Of a stretch of DNA of 64,000 bases, positions 22,060 through 32,612 are shown in pieces. The translations under genes and the position numbers were made by a program. The first letter of the stretch is position 1; the number at the start of each line of letters is the position of its first letter. The notes beneath the pieces are model-generated. The model was not told the DNA's origin, ran no database searches, and saw only the letters and a program-made list of their open reading frames with translations. Source of the DNA: Monoplex corrugatus (Eukaryota > Mollusca > Gastropoda > Littorinimorpha > Ranellidae); contig CM060312.1 of the NCBI GenBank assembly GCA_030674185.1, forward strand, positions 29,482,335 to 29,546,334, read 5' to 3'.

Positions 22060-25000
22060 TATTGCACCATATCATCAAGTGCCTTGCCACATGGCGTTGG
22101 CGATCATGGCCCTCCATATGTTTCTATCCCTTGTTGCCGCAAGCACGTCTTCCACCCTCTCTGTCTTCAGCCACTCTGCAAGTCCGTCCAATATTTTTTC
22201 CCTGGGTCTACCTGGCGCTCTCTTTGGTCTAAATTTTCCTGTTCAGTTTTCCATCCTTGAGAAAGATGCTGCCGAGGTGTTTGAACTCACTCACCTGTTT
22301 GAGTTTGATATCAACAATTGCTGATGTTCATATTGAGGTTCCTTAGTGTTTTGCGTATCTTCATTATCTCCGCCTTGCTGATGCTGACCTTCGTATCAAA
22401 CTGTACACGTAGTGTTCAAACCCATTGAAGTTTTTCTTCCTTCACATGTACGAGATACTAGTCGTCAAGGAACACTAACCTATTCATGGTTTTTGAATCT
22501 GGTTAGTGTCTTTTGTGATTTTGTCCATGTAGACGATTTGAACAGCAGTAGCGGAAGGATACATCCTTGTCCCAATCTTTGTGAGATCTCAAACCAATCT
22601 TTGAATCCTTCTGATGTTCGGACCAAATTCATGTTGTATATGTAGATGAATCGAATGTTGTCCAGGGATCGGCCTCAGACGTTGTAAAGTTATAGCATTC
22701 GCTATAGTTTGTTCATCCTATCAAAAGCGTTTTCCTGGTCTACAATGACAAAATTCAGTTCACTGCTATGCTTAAACAGTCCCATGATAGCATCAGTGTA
22801 CCCTTTCCTGAATTCCATCTGTGCCTCACTCAGAGATGGTTTTGCATTGGACCTTGAGCGTTGTTTAAGTACTTCGATATGCATATTGTCGACGTGGCTG
22901 AATTGTCAAATTCCCCATACATTCCGCAATTTTTCTTGCTGCCTTATATTTCTAATAGATAGGTACCACCACGACATGTTGCCAGTCTTCCAGATAAGTA
23001 CCACCACTACACGTTGGATATCTTCCAGATAAGTACCACCACTACACGTTGCCAGTCTTCCAGATAGGTACCACCACTACACGTTGCCAGTCTTCCAGAT
23101 AGGTACAACCACTACACGTTGCCAGTCTTCCAGATAAGTACCACCACCACACGTTGGATATCTTCCAGATAGGTACCACCACTGCACGTTGCCAGTCTTC
23201 CAGATAGGTACCACCACTACACGTTGCCAGTCTTCCAGATAGGTACCACCACTACACGTTGCCAGTCTTCCAGATAAGTACCACCACCACACGTTGGATA
23301 TCTTCCAGATAGGTACCACCACTGCACGTTGCCAGTCTTCCAGATAGGTACCACCACTACACGTTGCCAGTCTTCCAGATAGGTACCACCACTACACGTT
23401 GCCAGTCTTACCAGATAGGTACCCACCACTACACGTTGCCAGTCTTCCAGATAGGTACAACAACACGTTGGATATCTTCAAGATAATTACCACCACACGT
23501 TGCCAGTCTTCCAGATAGGTACCACCACAGCACGTTGCCAGTCTTCCAGATAGGTACAACCACTACACGTTGCCAGTCTTCCAGATAGGTACAACCACTA
23601 CACGTTGCCAGTCTTCCAGATAGGTACCACCACTACACGTTGCCAGTCTTCCAGATAGGTACCACCACTACACGTTGCCAGTCTTCCAGATAGGTACCAC
23701 CACTACACGTTGCCAGTCTTCCAGATAGGTACCACCACTACACGTTGCCAGTCTTCCAGATAGGTACCACCACTACACGTTGCCAGTCTTCCAGATAGGT
23801 ACAACAACACGTTGGATATCTTCAAGATAATTACCACCACACGTTGCCAGTCTTCCAGATAGGTACAACCACAGCACGTTGCCAGTCTTCCAGATAGGTA
23901 CAACCACTACACGTTGCCAGTCTTCCAGATAGGTACAACCACTACACGTTGCCAGTCTTCCAGATAGGTACCACCACTACACGTTGCCAGTCTTCCAGAT
24001 AGGTACCACCATTACACGTTGCCAGTCTTCCAGATAGGTACCACCATTACACATTGCCAGTCTTCCAGTTAGGTACCACCACAGCACGTTGCTTGTCTTC
24101 CAGATAGGTACCACCACTACACGTTGACTGCCTTCCAGATAGGTACCACCACTGCACGTGCCAGTTTTCCAGATAGGTACCACCACTACACGTTACCTGT
24201 TTTCCAGATAGGTACCACCACTGCACGTTGCCTGTCTTCCAGATAGGTACAACCACTACACGTTGCCAGTCTTCCAGATAGGTACCACCACTGCACGTTG
24301 CCAGTCTTCCAGATAGGTACAACCACTACACGTTGCCAGTCTTCCAGATAGGTACCACCACTGCACGTGCCAGTCTTCCAGATAGGTACCACCACTACAC
24401 GTTGCCAGTCTTCCAGATGGGTACCACCACTGCATGTGCCAGTCTTCCAGATAGGTACCACCACTACACGTTGCCTGTCTTCCAGATAGGTACCACCACT
24501 ACACGTTGCCAGTCTTCCAGATAGGTACCACCACTGCACGTTGCCTGTCTTCCAGATAGGTACCACCACTGCACGTTGCCTGTCTTTCAGATAGGTACCA
24601 CCACTGCACGTTGCCAGTCTTCCTGATAGTACCACCACTGCACGTTGGAAATCTTCCAGATAGGTACCACCACTACACGTTGGCAGTCTTCCAGATAAGT
24701 ACCACCACACGTTGCCTGTTTTCCAGATAGGTACCACCACTACACGTTGCCAGTCTTCCAGATAGGTACCACCACTGCACGTGCCAGTCTTCCAGATAGG
24801 TACCACCACTGCACGTGCCAGTCTTCCAGATAGGTACCACCACTACACGTTGCCTGTCTTCCAGATAGGTACCACCACTGCACGTGTCAGTCTTCCAGAT
24901 AGCTACCACTACTGCACGTTGCCAGTCTTCCAGATAGTACCACCACTATACGTTGCCAGTCTTCCAGATAGGTACCACCACTGCACGTGCCAGTTTTCCA

Positions 25001-25745
25001 GATAGGTACCACCACTGCACGTTGCCAGTCTTCCAGATAGGTACTACCAGTACCGTTGCCAGTCTTCCAGATAGGTACCACCACTGCACGTGCCAGTTTT
25101 CCAGATAGGTACCACCACTGCACGTTGGAAATCTTCCAGATAGGTACCACCACTACACGTTGCCAGTCTTCCAGATAGGTACCACCACTACACGTTGCCT
25201 GTCTTCCAGATAGGTACCACCACTGCACGTGCCAGTCTTCCAGATAGGTACCACCACTACACGTTGCCAGTCTTCCAGATAGGTACCACCACTACACGTT
25301 GCCTGTCTTCCAGGTAGGTACCACCACTACACGTTGCCAGTCTTCCAGGTAGGTACCACCACTACACGTTGCCTGTCTTCCAGATAGGTACCACCACTAC
25401 ACGTTGCCAGTCTTCCAGATAGGTACCACCACTACACGTTGCCTGTCTTCCAGATAGGTACCACCACTACACGTTGCCAATCATCTGGGACTTTTCTTTC
25501 ATTCCATGAATCTTGGAAGAACGTGGTCAGCCAGGTGTTTCCCATTTCTCTGCACGCTTGGATGGCTTCAGCTTTGCTTCCATCTGTTATATCTGCTTTG
25601 TTTCTAGGGCTGGTCTTCAATGCCCGTTGGGCCTCTGATTTGACAGTTGTTGGTTCTTGTTTATTCCCGATGGTTTGGTTTGAAGTGGCCTTGTTTGTTG
25701 TCCTTGGTTGCCCATTGAGAAAATCATTGAAGTACTCCTGCTATC
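22060..25745 (-). mobile_element. LINE with its reverse transcriptase ORF split by a 35-bp minisatellite
   Basis: Minus-strand reading from the right gives LKTSPRNKADITDGSKAEAI and then VPDDWQRVVVVPIWKTGNV (25620-25440), the segment just before the RT domain in many animal LINEs. The array at 22955-25483 follows. Beyond it, RT sequence resumes with EAQMEFRKGYTDAIM and FVIVDQENAFDRMNK at 22830-22705 (RT motifs around FRKG and the catalytic 'D..AFDR' box). LGQGCILPLLLF follows at about 22590-22545. The end is RPGRPREKI-like with AATRDRNIWRAMIANAMWQG at 22150-22080. Stops and frameshifts mean the copy is dead. The minisatellite unit itself encodes DWQRVVVVPIWKTGNV, so the array arose from the RT gene. 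Confidence 0.88.
22955..25483. repeat. 35-bp minisatellite, about 72 units, derived from RT coding DNA
   Basis: The plus-strand unit contains 'gttgccagtcttccagatag' followed by 'gtaccaccactacac'. Variants change tac to tgc, cagtctt to ctgtctt, or shorten the unit to 33-34 bp. A variant 'gttggatatcttccagata' recurs at intervals in the left third. Minus-strand frames read DWQRVVVVPIWKTGNV or the shifted forms GTYLEDWQ and WWYLSGRLATCSG. Confidence 0.97.
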
Positions 25746-26343
25746 TTGTTTTGATTTTAAATCCAGTATTGTTTATATCAAAGCTGTTTCTGTTTTATCA
25801 GAATCGTGCCCTATGAAAAGTCGTATTATTCCATAATAATTTTGATATATTCGTACTGACGCAACTAAACTACTGTACGTTGTTGGCATGTTTCCAGAAA
25901 GAGACCAAAACTACATTTATCCTTCCAGTTTAAGGTTCTCCTAAGGACACTATTTACAACAGAAAAGGAAGGCTTTCTGTAATCGACGTGGAAAATCTTT
26001 CAAACGTGGCTGTATGCTTCAATCGAGCAGTTGATTCACATTTGATGTTGTCTTTTCCAATACTTTCTATTTTTTCACCGCAAGTTTCAGCTGTTCAAGA
26101 ACTCATCAAAAGCGTGTGCATCATATTCAAATTCCTCCATGAGCAGCCAAATCAATATTGTCGATCAAATTCGCATTTACGTTTTCAGTTAGTAACTCGT
26201 AAAAAGCTCCTTAACACAAGCAGTCGATGCCCAATGAAATCCATGGATTTAACACATTTCCTCAGTCATTATTACAAAGGATTCATGCAGATCCATAACT
26301 TTTTTCAGCTTGTAAAGCTGTTTTGCCTCATAAAATGCTTAGT
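25746..26343. other. Unassigned AT-rich sequence
   Basis: A plus-strand open frame of about 120 codons (25988-26343) runs into the LINE tail at 26344. I recognise no family in it. It may be the 5' continuation of the retroelement at either side. Confidence 0.4.
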
Positions 26344-26467
26344 TTTCAGTGCGTATGCGCTGGGGACGGGGAGGGTGGGGGAGATGCTAGGGGCAACGAG
26401 AGATAGGAGTAAGTCCATGATCGCCAACGCCATGCGGCAGGGCACCTGATGATGATGATGATGATGC
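26344..26467 (+). mobile_element. LINE 3' end with (GAT)n tail
   Basis: The plus-strand frame ends GRVGEMLGATRDRSKSMIAN and then AMRQGT before TGA at 26448-26450, followed by six to seven GAT repeats. This is the same C-terminus as the fragments at 10.2 and 22.1 kb. Only about 35 codons remain, so the copy is strongly 5' truncated. Confidence 0.85.
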
Positions 26468-27715
26468 GCTTACCTAGAAACACTGATGTAAAACAAGACT
26501 TAAACGAATAATGACATAAAACTAAATAAAACTTATTTTGCAGTATCAGGGACAGTTGGGTACACTACGGCATCACGCTTCAACACCAAAATTCCTAAAA
26601 ATGAATTATCGGTTTGTTAGGTGAAATGAATATACACATACATATAAACCACAAGATCTCTCTCTTTTCTGTCTCTCTCTCTTCTGTCTCTCTGTCTCGT
26701 ATATATAGGCCATTGTGTGCATGTGTGTGCGGTCAACTGCAGGCCAATTTTGTGGTTAAATGCACACAGGGATGTTTGTGCAAGCAGGTGGAATGACTGA
26801 AGACCTGTTGGTCTAATGCGTGGAAAACCTGGACAGTTATTCCTTCCGCTGTATTCACCACAGATTCACCATAGTATAGAGGAACAAGATGGGCATGCCA
26901 GGTTCCTTTCAAGAGACATCTTAAGCACAAATTGGCTTTCTTCTTCTTCAGTTTGTGCTTCTTCTTCGTCTTCTTTTAGTTTTGTGCTCAGATCTTACCA
27001 CTGTTCACATTTTTTTAATTTGCTGTTCATTTTATGCATTTATGTCTTCATTTCTCATAATAGATTTACCATGTGAAATTCGGATTGCTCTCCCTTTAGA
27101 GAGCATGTCGCCAAAGTGCAACGCCTCCCGATTTGTTTTCATTGTCTTGTTTGTATGTGTTTATTCGAGATTTTCTGTTAAATTATGACATCGTGTTCTT
27201 CTACAGACTATACTTTTGCCAGGGACTGTTTTTTGTTGTCATGGTATGTTTAACGTGTGTTGAAGGTGTTCTGCAGGACCTCAGTTTATCGTATCGTCCT
27301 AAAGATAGCACTTTGACCATCAGTTAAGATGTCATGGAGAGGGGGTCTTGGTCGTGGTAGGAAAGTCCCTCTCCAATCAATAATTTCTTTTCTCCAAAAG
27401 TTTTGTTCTTTTGTTTGGCTTGGCCCACCTTCCGCACCAGTTCACTGGCACTATCATAGTGGTCATCAATTCAGGTCGTTAAATTTTTCACCATAACTTA
27501 CAGCAGGTTCACCACACACCAGCATCAGATACAGCAAAAACAGGAACATCATCAGATCACACCTTAAGCCACGGAAGGAAATGGATGACTACACTTTTCT
27601 GTCCACAGAGCAGCAAGAAGTCCTGATGAAACGCCGCTCAACGCCATATGAACCGCTACTTCAAGCTAAAGCCTTCACCAACCTGCCCCTTGCGATCAAG
27701 AAGACCATAGAGTTG
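26468..27715. other. Unassigned sequence
   Basis: Short ORFs on both strands show no family motif. An open stretch at about 27590-27710 (EQQEVLMKRRS..., LPLAIKKTIELI) is polar and could be a retroelement ORF1 remnant, but this is weak. Confidence 0.4.
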
Positions 27716-27716
27716 A

Positions 27717-27718
<2 letters not shown>

Positions 27719-27749
<31 letters not shown>

Positions 27750-27812
27750 ATCTATCATAATACAAAAATAATCATACACACTAATAAATATATATATATA
27801 TATATATAACAT
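27719..27812 (+). repeat. (CA)n and (TA)n microsatellites
   Basis: A CA tract (27719-27748) and a TA tract (27789-27808). Confidence 0.95.
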
Positions 27813-27825
27813 CTATATACACATA

Positions 27826-27960
27826 GTGAATAAAGTCCTCTTGAGGAAGGCGGGTGTACCGCCGAAAATTTGGGAAAATTTTACGTCGTTTTGTCTTTTC
27901 TGTGCACATGCTGCTTCACTATCTATCATTTATCTATATTATACACATATATATTGCAGC
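27826..27960 (+). mobile_element. Possible Penelope-like element end with a degenerate hammerhead-like fold
   Basis: After microsatellites the sequence reads CTTGAGGA (27840-27847), a GGCGG/CCGCC stem with a GTGTA loop (27849-27863), GAAA (27864-27867), and an AATTT/AAATT stem. Hammerhead ribozymes have CUGANGA, stem II, GAAA and stem III in that order, and they are known from Penelope-like retroelements. The first core base differs and no convincing stem I is seen, so this is at best a decayed copy. Confidence 0.35.
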
Positions 27961-27972
27961 GATGTCACCTCT

Positions 27973-28164
27973 ATCAACCTTTTGACTCCCGCACCCTGTC
28001 CACCAGCATTCTGCATTGTCAACCATGCTAACAACGCAAAAACTTAACCCTTTAACTCCCTCACCCTTTCCACCAGCTTCCTGCAAGAAACTGGTGAAAA
28101 GGGTGAGGGAGTCAATGGGTTAATTTTTGCAGTTGGTGGATAGGGTACGGGAGTCAAAGGGTTA
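27973..28164 (-). mobile_element. TTAA-type nested palindromic MITE, copy 3 (reverse orientation)
   Basis: The longer arm (with 'ccaccagcattctgcattgt' and 'gctaacaacgcaaaaac') is on the left, so this copy is inverted relative to copies 1, 2, 5, 6 and 7. The border TTAA has decayed to TCAA and TTAC. The inner palindrome is centred near 28081. Confidence 0.85.
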
Positions 28165-28359
28165 CAATTCTTCAGACTACCAAGCTCCATGGCAGCCGGC
28201 AGGAACAGACAAAAAACGGCCACATTTACCGCCAGACGCCACCTGACTATACAGATGGTGAACAAAAGAAACAGCAGCTGAGTCAGTCACAGTCACACAA
28301 TCAGAGATTTGGAGTGGATGTCTATGCGCATGTGTGTTTCTGTGTGGAAGGAAGAGTCT

Positions 28360-28413
<54 letters not shown>

Positions 28414-28640
28414 GGTGTGTTGGTGTGAGCGGGGGGAGGTTAGGAGGGTTAGATGTAGGGGGAGTTCTAGATGAGTTTTAGGTGTTTATGGTGTTCTTGT
28501 GACGATTTGAGCTGTATAGTCGTTTCTATGTGCTATTTCATGTTTTCAGGCAGATACGCGATTTCATCTGAAGAATGGATACAGTGCTTCTATATTACAT
28601 TGTATTGCGTTTTGTTTCATTGTATTGTTGTATTGTATTA
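28165..28640. other. Unassigned sequence with a (GT)n tract
   Basis: A GT tract lies at 28361-28412. Nothing else is recognised. Confidence 0.6.
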
Positions 28641-29056
28641 TGTTACGCATGACCGACACTCGCCTACCTGAACAATTACTGCATGGAGAACTCGGCCTTG
28701 ACAAAGGGACAGTTGGTGGGCAGAAGAAAAGCTTCAAGGACAATCTGAAGAGCTCCCTCAAAGATCTGAACATTGACATTAATTTCTAGAAGTGTATAAC
28801 CCAGAGCCGCCCTGTATGGCGGAGCAAAACTACAAAAGGGGCCAATGCAGCAGAGGCCAGATTTGCAGCAGCTATGAGGAAACGCAAAGCCCGAGCTGCC
28901 ATTACTTTACCTACAGCATCTGCCCATGTGTGTCCCTTATATGGAGAGAGCTTAGTGTCCAAATCGGCCTTATCAGCCACCTCTGAACTCGCTGCAGTTG
29001 CAGCACCATCCAGAACTGAAGCCATGGTCACCTTTGAATGCGAAGGGCTATCATGA
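28640..29056 (+). mobile_element. LINE ORF2 C-terminus with a decayed zinc-finger tail
   Basis: Plus-strand translation (broken by a stop at 28786) gives LPEQLLHGELGLDKGTVGGQ, KKSFKDNLKSSLKDLNIDI, then RPVWRSKTTKGANAAEARF and RKARAAITLP. It ends with HVCPLYGESLVSKSALSATS. In intact relatives this order leads to a C2H2-like finger (CPxCG...) after the RT C-terminal region; here the second Cys and the His residues are lost. The frame reaches TGA at 29054-29056. Confidence 0.75.
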
Positions 29057-29640
29057 TGTTGTATTGTATTTAAAGTATAATTGTGTTGAATTTGCGTTGC
29101 GTTGCGTTGTGTTTGTGTTGTGGTGTAGGCCTACAAGCTGTCAAAACAATTTGAGATCAGTTATTCATACGTTACAGTCTGCAGTGCATGCATATGTAGA
29201 ACATCTTTTATACTGCTCTTGCATAGGGGGAAAGTATCTTAGCTTTTTCTTTTAATTTAATCATGAATTAGATGAATATACATTGCGCATGCATTACCCT
29301 CTCTCTCTCGCTATCTCTCCCTCTCTCATCCAGCATGTACGCCCCCACCAAAGACGGAGTATGCAGACTGTGCTGCAACATACGCCTGCACAGTGTGGCC
29401 AAAACATCATGCAATACCCATCCGACAAAACTCGAAATGCAAATAAATACATAGATCAATAAAAGCAGAAATAACATTCCCTTGCACGTTCACCCTACCG
29501 GATTGAACATGCCAGAAAAGAAGACTGAAAGAGAAGTAGTAATAAAAGGTAAAGACAGTTCAATAACTCTATGCTGGGCAACATGGAGAGTGAAGTGGTA
29601 CAGACCGCACTTCTTTCGGGTAAGCTTTATCGATGGTGGG
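29057..29640. other. Unassigned sequence
   Basis: A short plus-strand stretch at 29336-29400 (APTKDGVCRLCCNIRLHS) has a CxxC pair but no further support. A CT-rich run lies at 29300-29330. Confidence 0.45.
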
Positions 29641-29745
29641 TCTCATTCTTCATCCTTGCTGCTTTACCTTCCTCAACCCTGAAGAGGATCAGGTACCCAT
29701 TCACAGCTGGATAGACTGACGCCTCTTGTACAAATTTTCCCCTGT
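29641..29745 (-). mobile_element. Dispersed repeat family D fragment
   Basis: 'ggtacccattcacagctgg' is the reverse complement of the family D core. The preceding 'cttgctgctttaccttcctc' also recurs next to the copy at 49.6-49.9 kb. Confidence 0.55.
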
Positions 29746-30330
29746 AGTAGTAGCAGTTGTTTAAAGCCCAGCCAACTGCGCAGAGCTATATCAGAGATAT
29801 CACCATTTCAAAACGTACAAAACACTCCGATGAAAAAAAAAAATTGGGAAAGAAAACTAAGTAGGCCCTACACTTATCAATGCATTTGCACACACATAAT
29901 CTGAGGATAAGGCCCTGGAATTGACGATTCTGCCCAGTTAATCACCAGAGGGTTTCAAAAAACACATCAAAACAAAAATGTAAACATAACTGCGGACATT
30001 AAAGCGTGTATGAAAAATGGCCTAAATTACCTTTTAAATTGCTTTTGCACATTACGTTTCCTTAGAGCCAAAAAGGCAGTCAATACACGTATCCGATTAT
30101 CAATCCTAAGAGCAAGTATTAATGCTTTTTGAACACACTCAGGTGAATGGACCAGCAAGGCAGAAAATGACAGGAAGAGATGACAAAAAGCAAAGGAGCA
30201 AGGCAGAAAAAAGCGAGTGACAGAAAAAAGAGGAAATTTCTAGCACAGAATTTACAGGTGGGGATACTACTTATACTGAAAGCGCCCCTGACATTCCAAA
30301 TGGGGGTAGGCCTACTTCTTAATAAATCAA
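29745..30330 (-). mobile_element. MITE family C copy
   Basis: It starts at 'tttaaagcccagccaactgc' (29760) and runs through 'caatgcatttgcacacac', 'aatggaccagcaaggcag' and 'ggtggggatactacttatac'. The far TIR is missing. A CA tract follows at 30348-30410. Confidence 0.82.
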
Positions 30331-30343
30331 TCTTGGTCATTTG

Positions 30344-30411
<68 letters not shown>

Positions 30412-30424
30412 CACACACACACAC
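30344..30424 (+). repeat. (CA)n microsatellite
   Basis: A CA tract of about 75 bp with one interruption. Confidence 0.98.
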
Positions 30425-30682
30425 TACAAACTAACACACGATTTAAAAACAATGTATATCACACAATGCACAATAAAGCTCTCAGCTGTGTTTATTTACA
30501 GCACAACTTCTGTGCTTTTAAGCTACGTTACATGGCAGACACAACTACAATACATTCAAAGTATACACGTGTCCTTTTATCACAAAACATAATATGCTTG
30601 ACTATCATACTTCATAACTTACATATACAACCATCACGGGAATGCTTTGCAGACTATAACCAAATTAAACACAGTAACAACA

Positions 30683-30849
30683 CCTGTAAGCCTTTGGCTT
30701 CCTCACCCTATCCATCAGCTGCATACAAACAAGCCTTTCCAGGAAGTTAGTGGATGGGGTGAGCGAGGGAAATGAATTCTTAATCTGCTGTCATGGCTGA
30801 TAGATAATACAGTAAATAGGTGGACAGGCTGCAGGCGTCAAAGGGTTAA
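30683..30849 (+). mobile_element. TTAA-type nested palindromic MITE, copy 4 (strongly diverged)
   Basis: Pieces 'cctttggcttcctcacccta', 'aggaagttagtggatgggg' and 'caggcgtcaaagggttaa' are collinear with the other copies. The outer left arm is missing or unrecognisable. Confidence 0.65.
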
Positions 30850-31470
30850 AATGTTTCCACCACAATATCGATTCCGTTTGCCAACCACACACTTTTCTTT
30901 GCAGGCGAGGCATTTGTGACCCATTTTCACATATGTCGCCTGCTAGCAAAACGAGATACAGTCTCAGAAAAGTGGACAGAATCCATCTGGATAAAATTAA
31001 GATAATAATTCTAACTTGTTTTTTTGGCTTTTCTCTTGGAGTACGATTGTTTCAAAAGCGAAGTTTACCCTTAAAAAAGCATCATAATCAAATAACCATG
31101 GTGATACCCCTAGGCCACATTTATTTGAAATTACCCAAACTGGGCAGAGTTTACATCGCCATCACAATTCAACACTTTCAAAGAATCCCCAAATTCCATA
31201 TGTCCTTTTGAACCTCGTGATGTCAACTTTGAAACGTTACACAAAGGACTTCAAAATAACCGAATCAAAATTCACGAGAGAGTATTCTTTTGGTTGCTAA
31301 GAAAAATCTCACAGTGAATGCTCTCAAACTCCTCTGCTTTCTCAAAACAAGGATTAAACACACGTGACATTTCAACTGACCACAACTCCTACTGTTTTGT
31401 GAGACTTCTTTTATGTATTATTATTATGATTATTATAATGGTTATGATGATGATGATGATAATTATCATT
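30850..31470. other. Unassigned sequence
   Basis: No supported gene. A (TTA)n/(GAT)n tract lies at 31415-31478. Confidence 0.6.
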
Positions 31471-31478
31471 ATCATTAT

Positions 31479-32612
31479 CAAGGATGAAAACAGAGGAGGT
31501 AAAAAAAAAGAGGAGAAATGGGCAGGGGTCTGGGGGCCGCCGTAGCCCCCAGTGGGGTCCAGGGGGTCAGGGGGCGAAGCCCCGTGAAGCTGAAGCATTT
31601 TTAAGAAATAAATGCAAAAAGTATGGGCTAAAAGTGACTTTTTTTCTCTTTCGTTTCTTCACATTGTTTGACATCAAGAGCAACAAAGTGTACAATAATT
31701 CAAGTATCAAGTACAGAATAAGGTCTTGAGAAGGATAGAACCTCAGAAATGTATCCTATTCTGCCCTCTGCAGCCGAAGGATTTGTACACAAAGGAAGTA
31801 GAGACTTAAAGTATATATTTAACAATTGCGCTAACCTTTCTGCTACATCTTGTTTGTTGAAGACACCTGGTCAGTGTTTGCTCACCAAAATGAACTTCTG
31901 ATAAAGTCTTGCACCATCAGTCCATGGCAACTGGCTAAAACAGTTCTACTGCCAACACATAGATAAATGTAGCTTGCACTGTTTAAATATTTGTCTGCAA
32001 GGTCACTTTTCAAAGAGTCCAGATAAATTCAATGCGGAAGTCACTTGCTTACCAAAATGAATTTTTGATTAAGTCTTGCTCCATGAGTCCATGACAACTG
32101 ATATGAAATGCTAAAACAGTTCTGTCTAATCAGAGATTTGTGTAGCCTAAACTGTTTTCAGAAAGTTGTTTCAAGAAAGTTGTCTTAATCACTTTTCAAA
32201 AAGTCAGATAAAATCTATGGAGAAGGCACTTGCTCACCTAACTGAACTCATTTAGTTTTGCTCTATCACATAATAGACTGAAACTGACAATGTGACATAA
32301 AAATATTACAACAGCGCTCAACAGATTACACACTACTGAAGATATGTCTGTTTCTCCCACTGCTACTGCACTTTAGTTTTCTTGGAAAAAAAAGATCTGA
32401 TGTTGCCATCACAAGATTTCCATTTCTTAGTGCTCACTGAATGATGGTCATCCCTGTTTGGGATTCCTGGAAGACAAACCACAAAATGGTTGGGACGCCA
32501 AGCATTTGCTGGAAGACTCCTTCCCATTCTGGTCCACATGACTTTTTTTTTTTGGGTGGAGATCAGCAAAAAATCGGCTGAAACGGTGGAAAAAGAGAAT
32601 TTTTCATCCCTG
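31479..32612 (+). mobile_element. Candidate hAT-like non-autonomous DNA transposon, 1134 bp
   Basis: The left end CAAGGATGAAAA and the right end TTTTTCATCCCTG are inverted copies of each other with one mismatch (CAGGGATGAAAA-type ends). The flanking eight bases are ATCATTAT and ATTATTAT, a 7/8 match that fits an 8-bp target duplication. CAGGG-type ends with 8-bp duplications are usual for hAT elements. A GC-rich hairpin block ('gggggccgccgtagccccc', 'gggggcgaagcccc') lies at 31530-31585. A diverged repeat of about 185 bp fills 31870-32280. A minus-strand open stretch at 32569-32363 (SLPANAWRPNHFVVCLPG) is not recognised. No full transposase is present. Flanking microsatellite DNA weakens the duplication evidence. 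Confidence 0.6.
31870..32280. repeat. Diverged tandem repeat, about 185 bp, 2-2.5 units
   Basis: 'gctcaccaaaatgaacttctg' and 'taaagtcttgcaccatcagt' recur as 'cttaccaaaatgaatttttg' and 'taagtcttgctccatgagt' about 185 bases later, and a third partial unit follows at 32230. Confidence 0.7.

Noticed and set aside
22060..25745. LTR retrotransposon or endogenous retrovirus
   Set aside because: No LTRs, integrase, protease or gag-like motifs were found. RT motifs and C-terminus are of the non-LTR type.
25988..26449. A 153-codon plus-strand ORF
   Set aside because: Its last 35 codons are a LINE C-terminus, and the rest shows no motif. It is more likely a retroelement remnant joined to AT-rich DNA than a gene.
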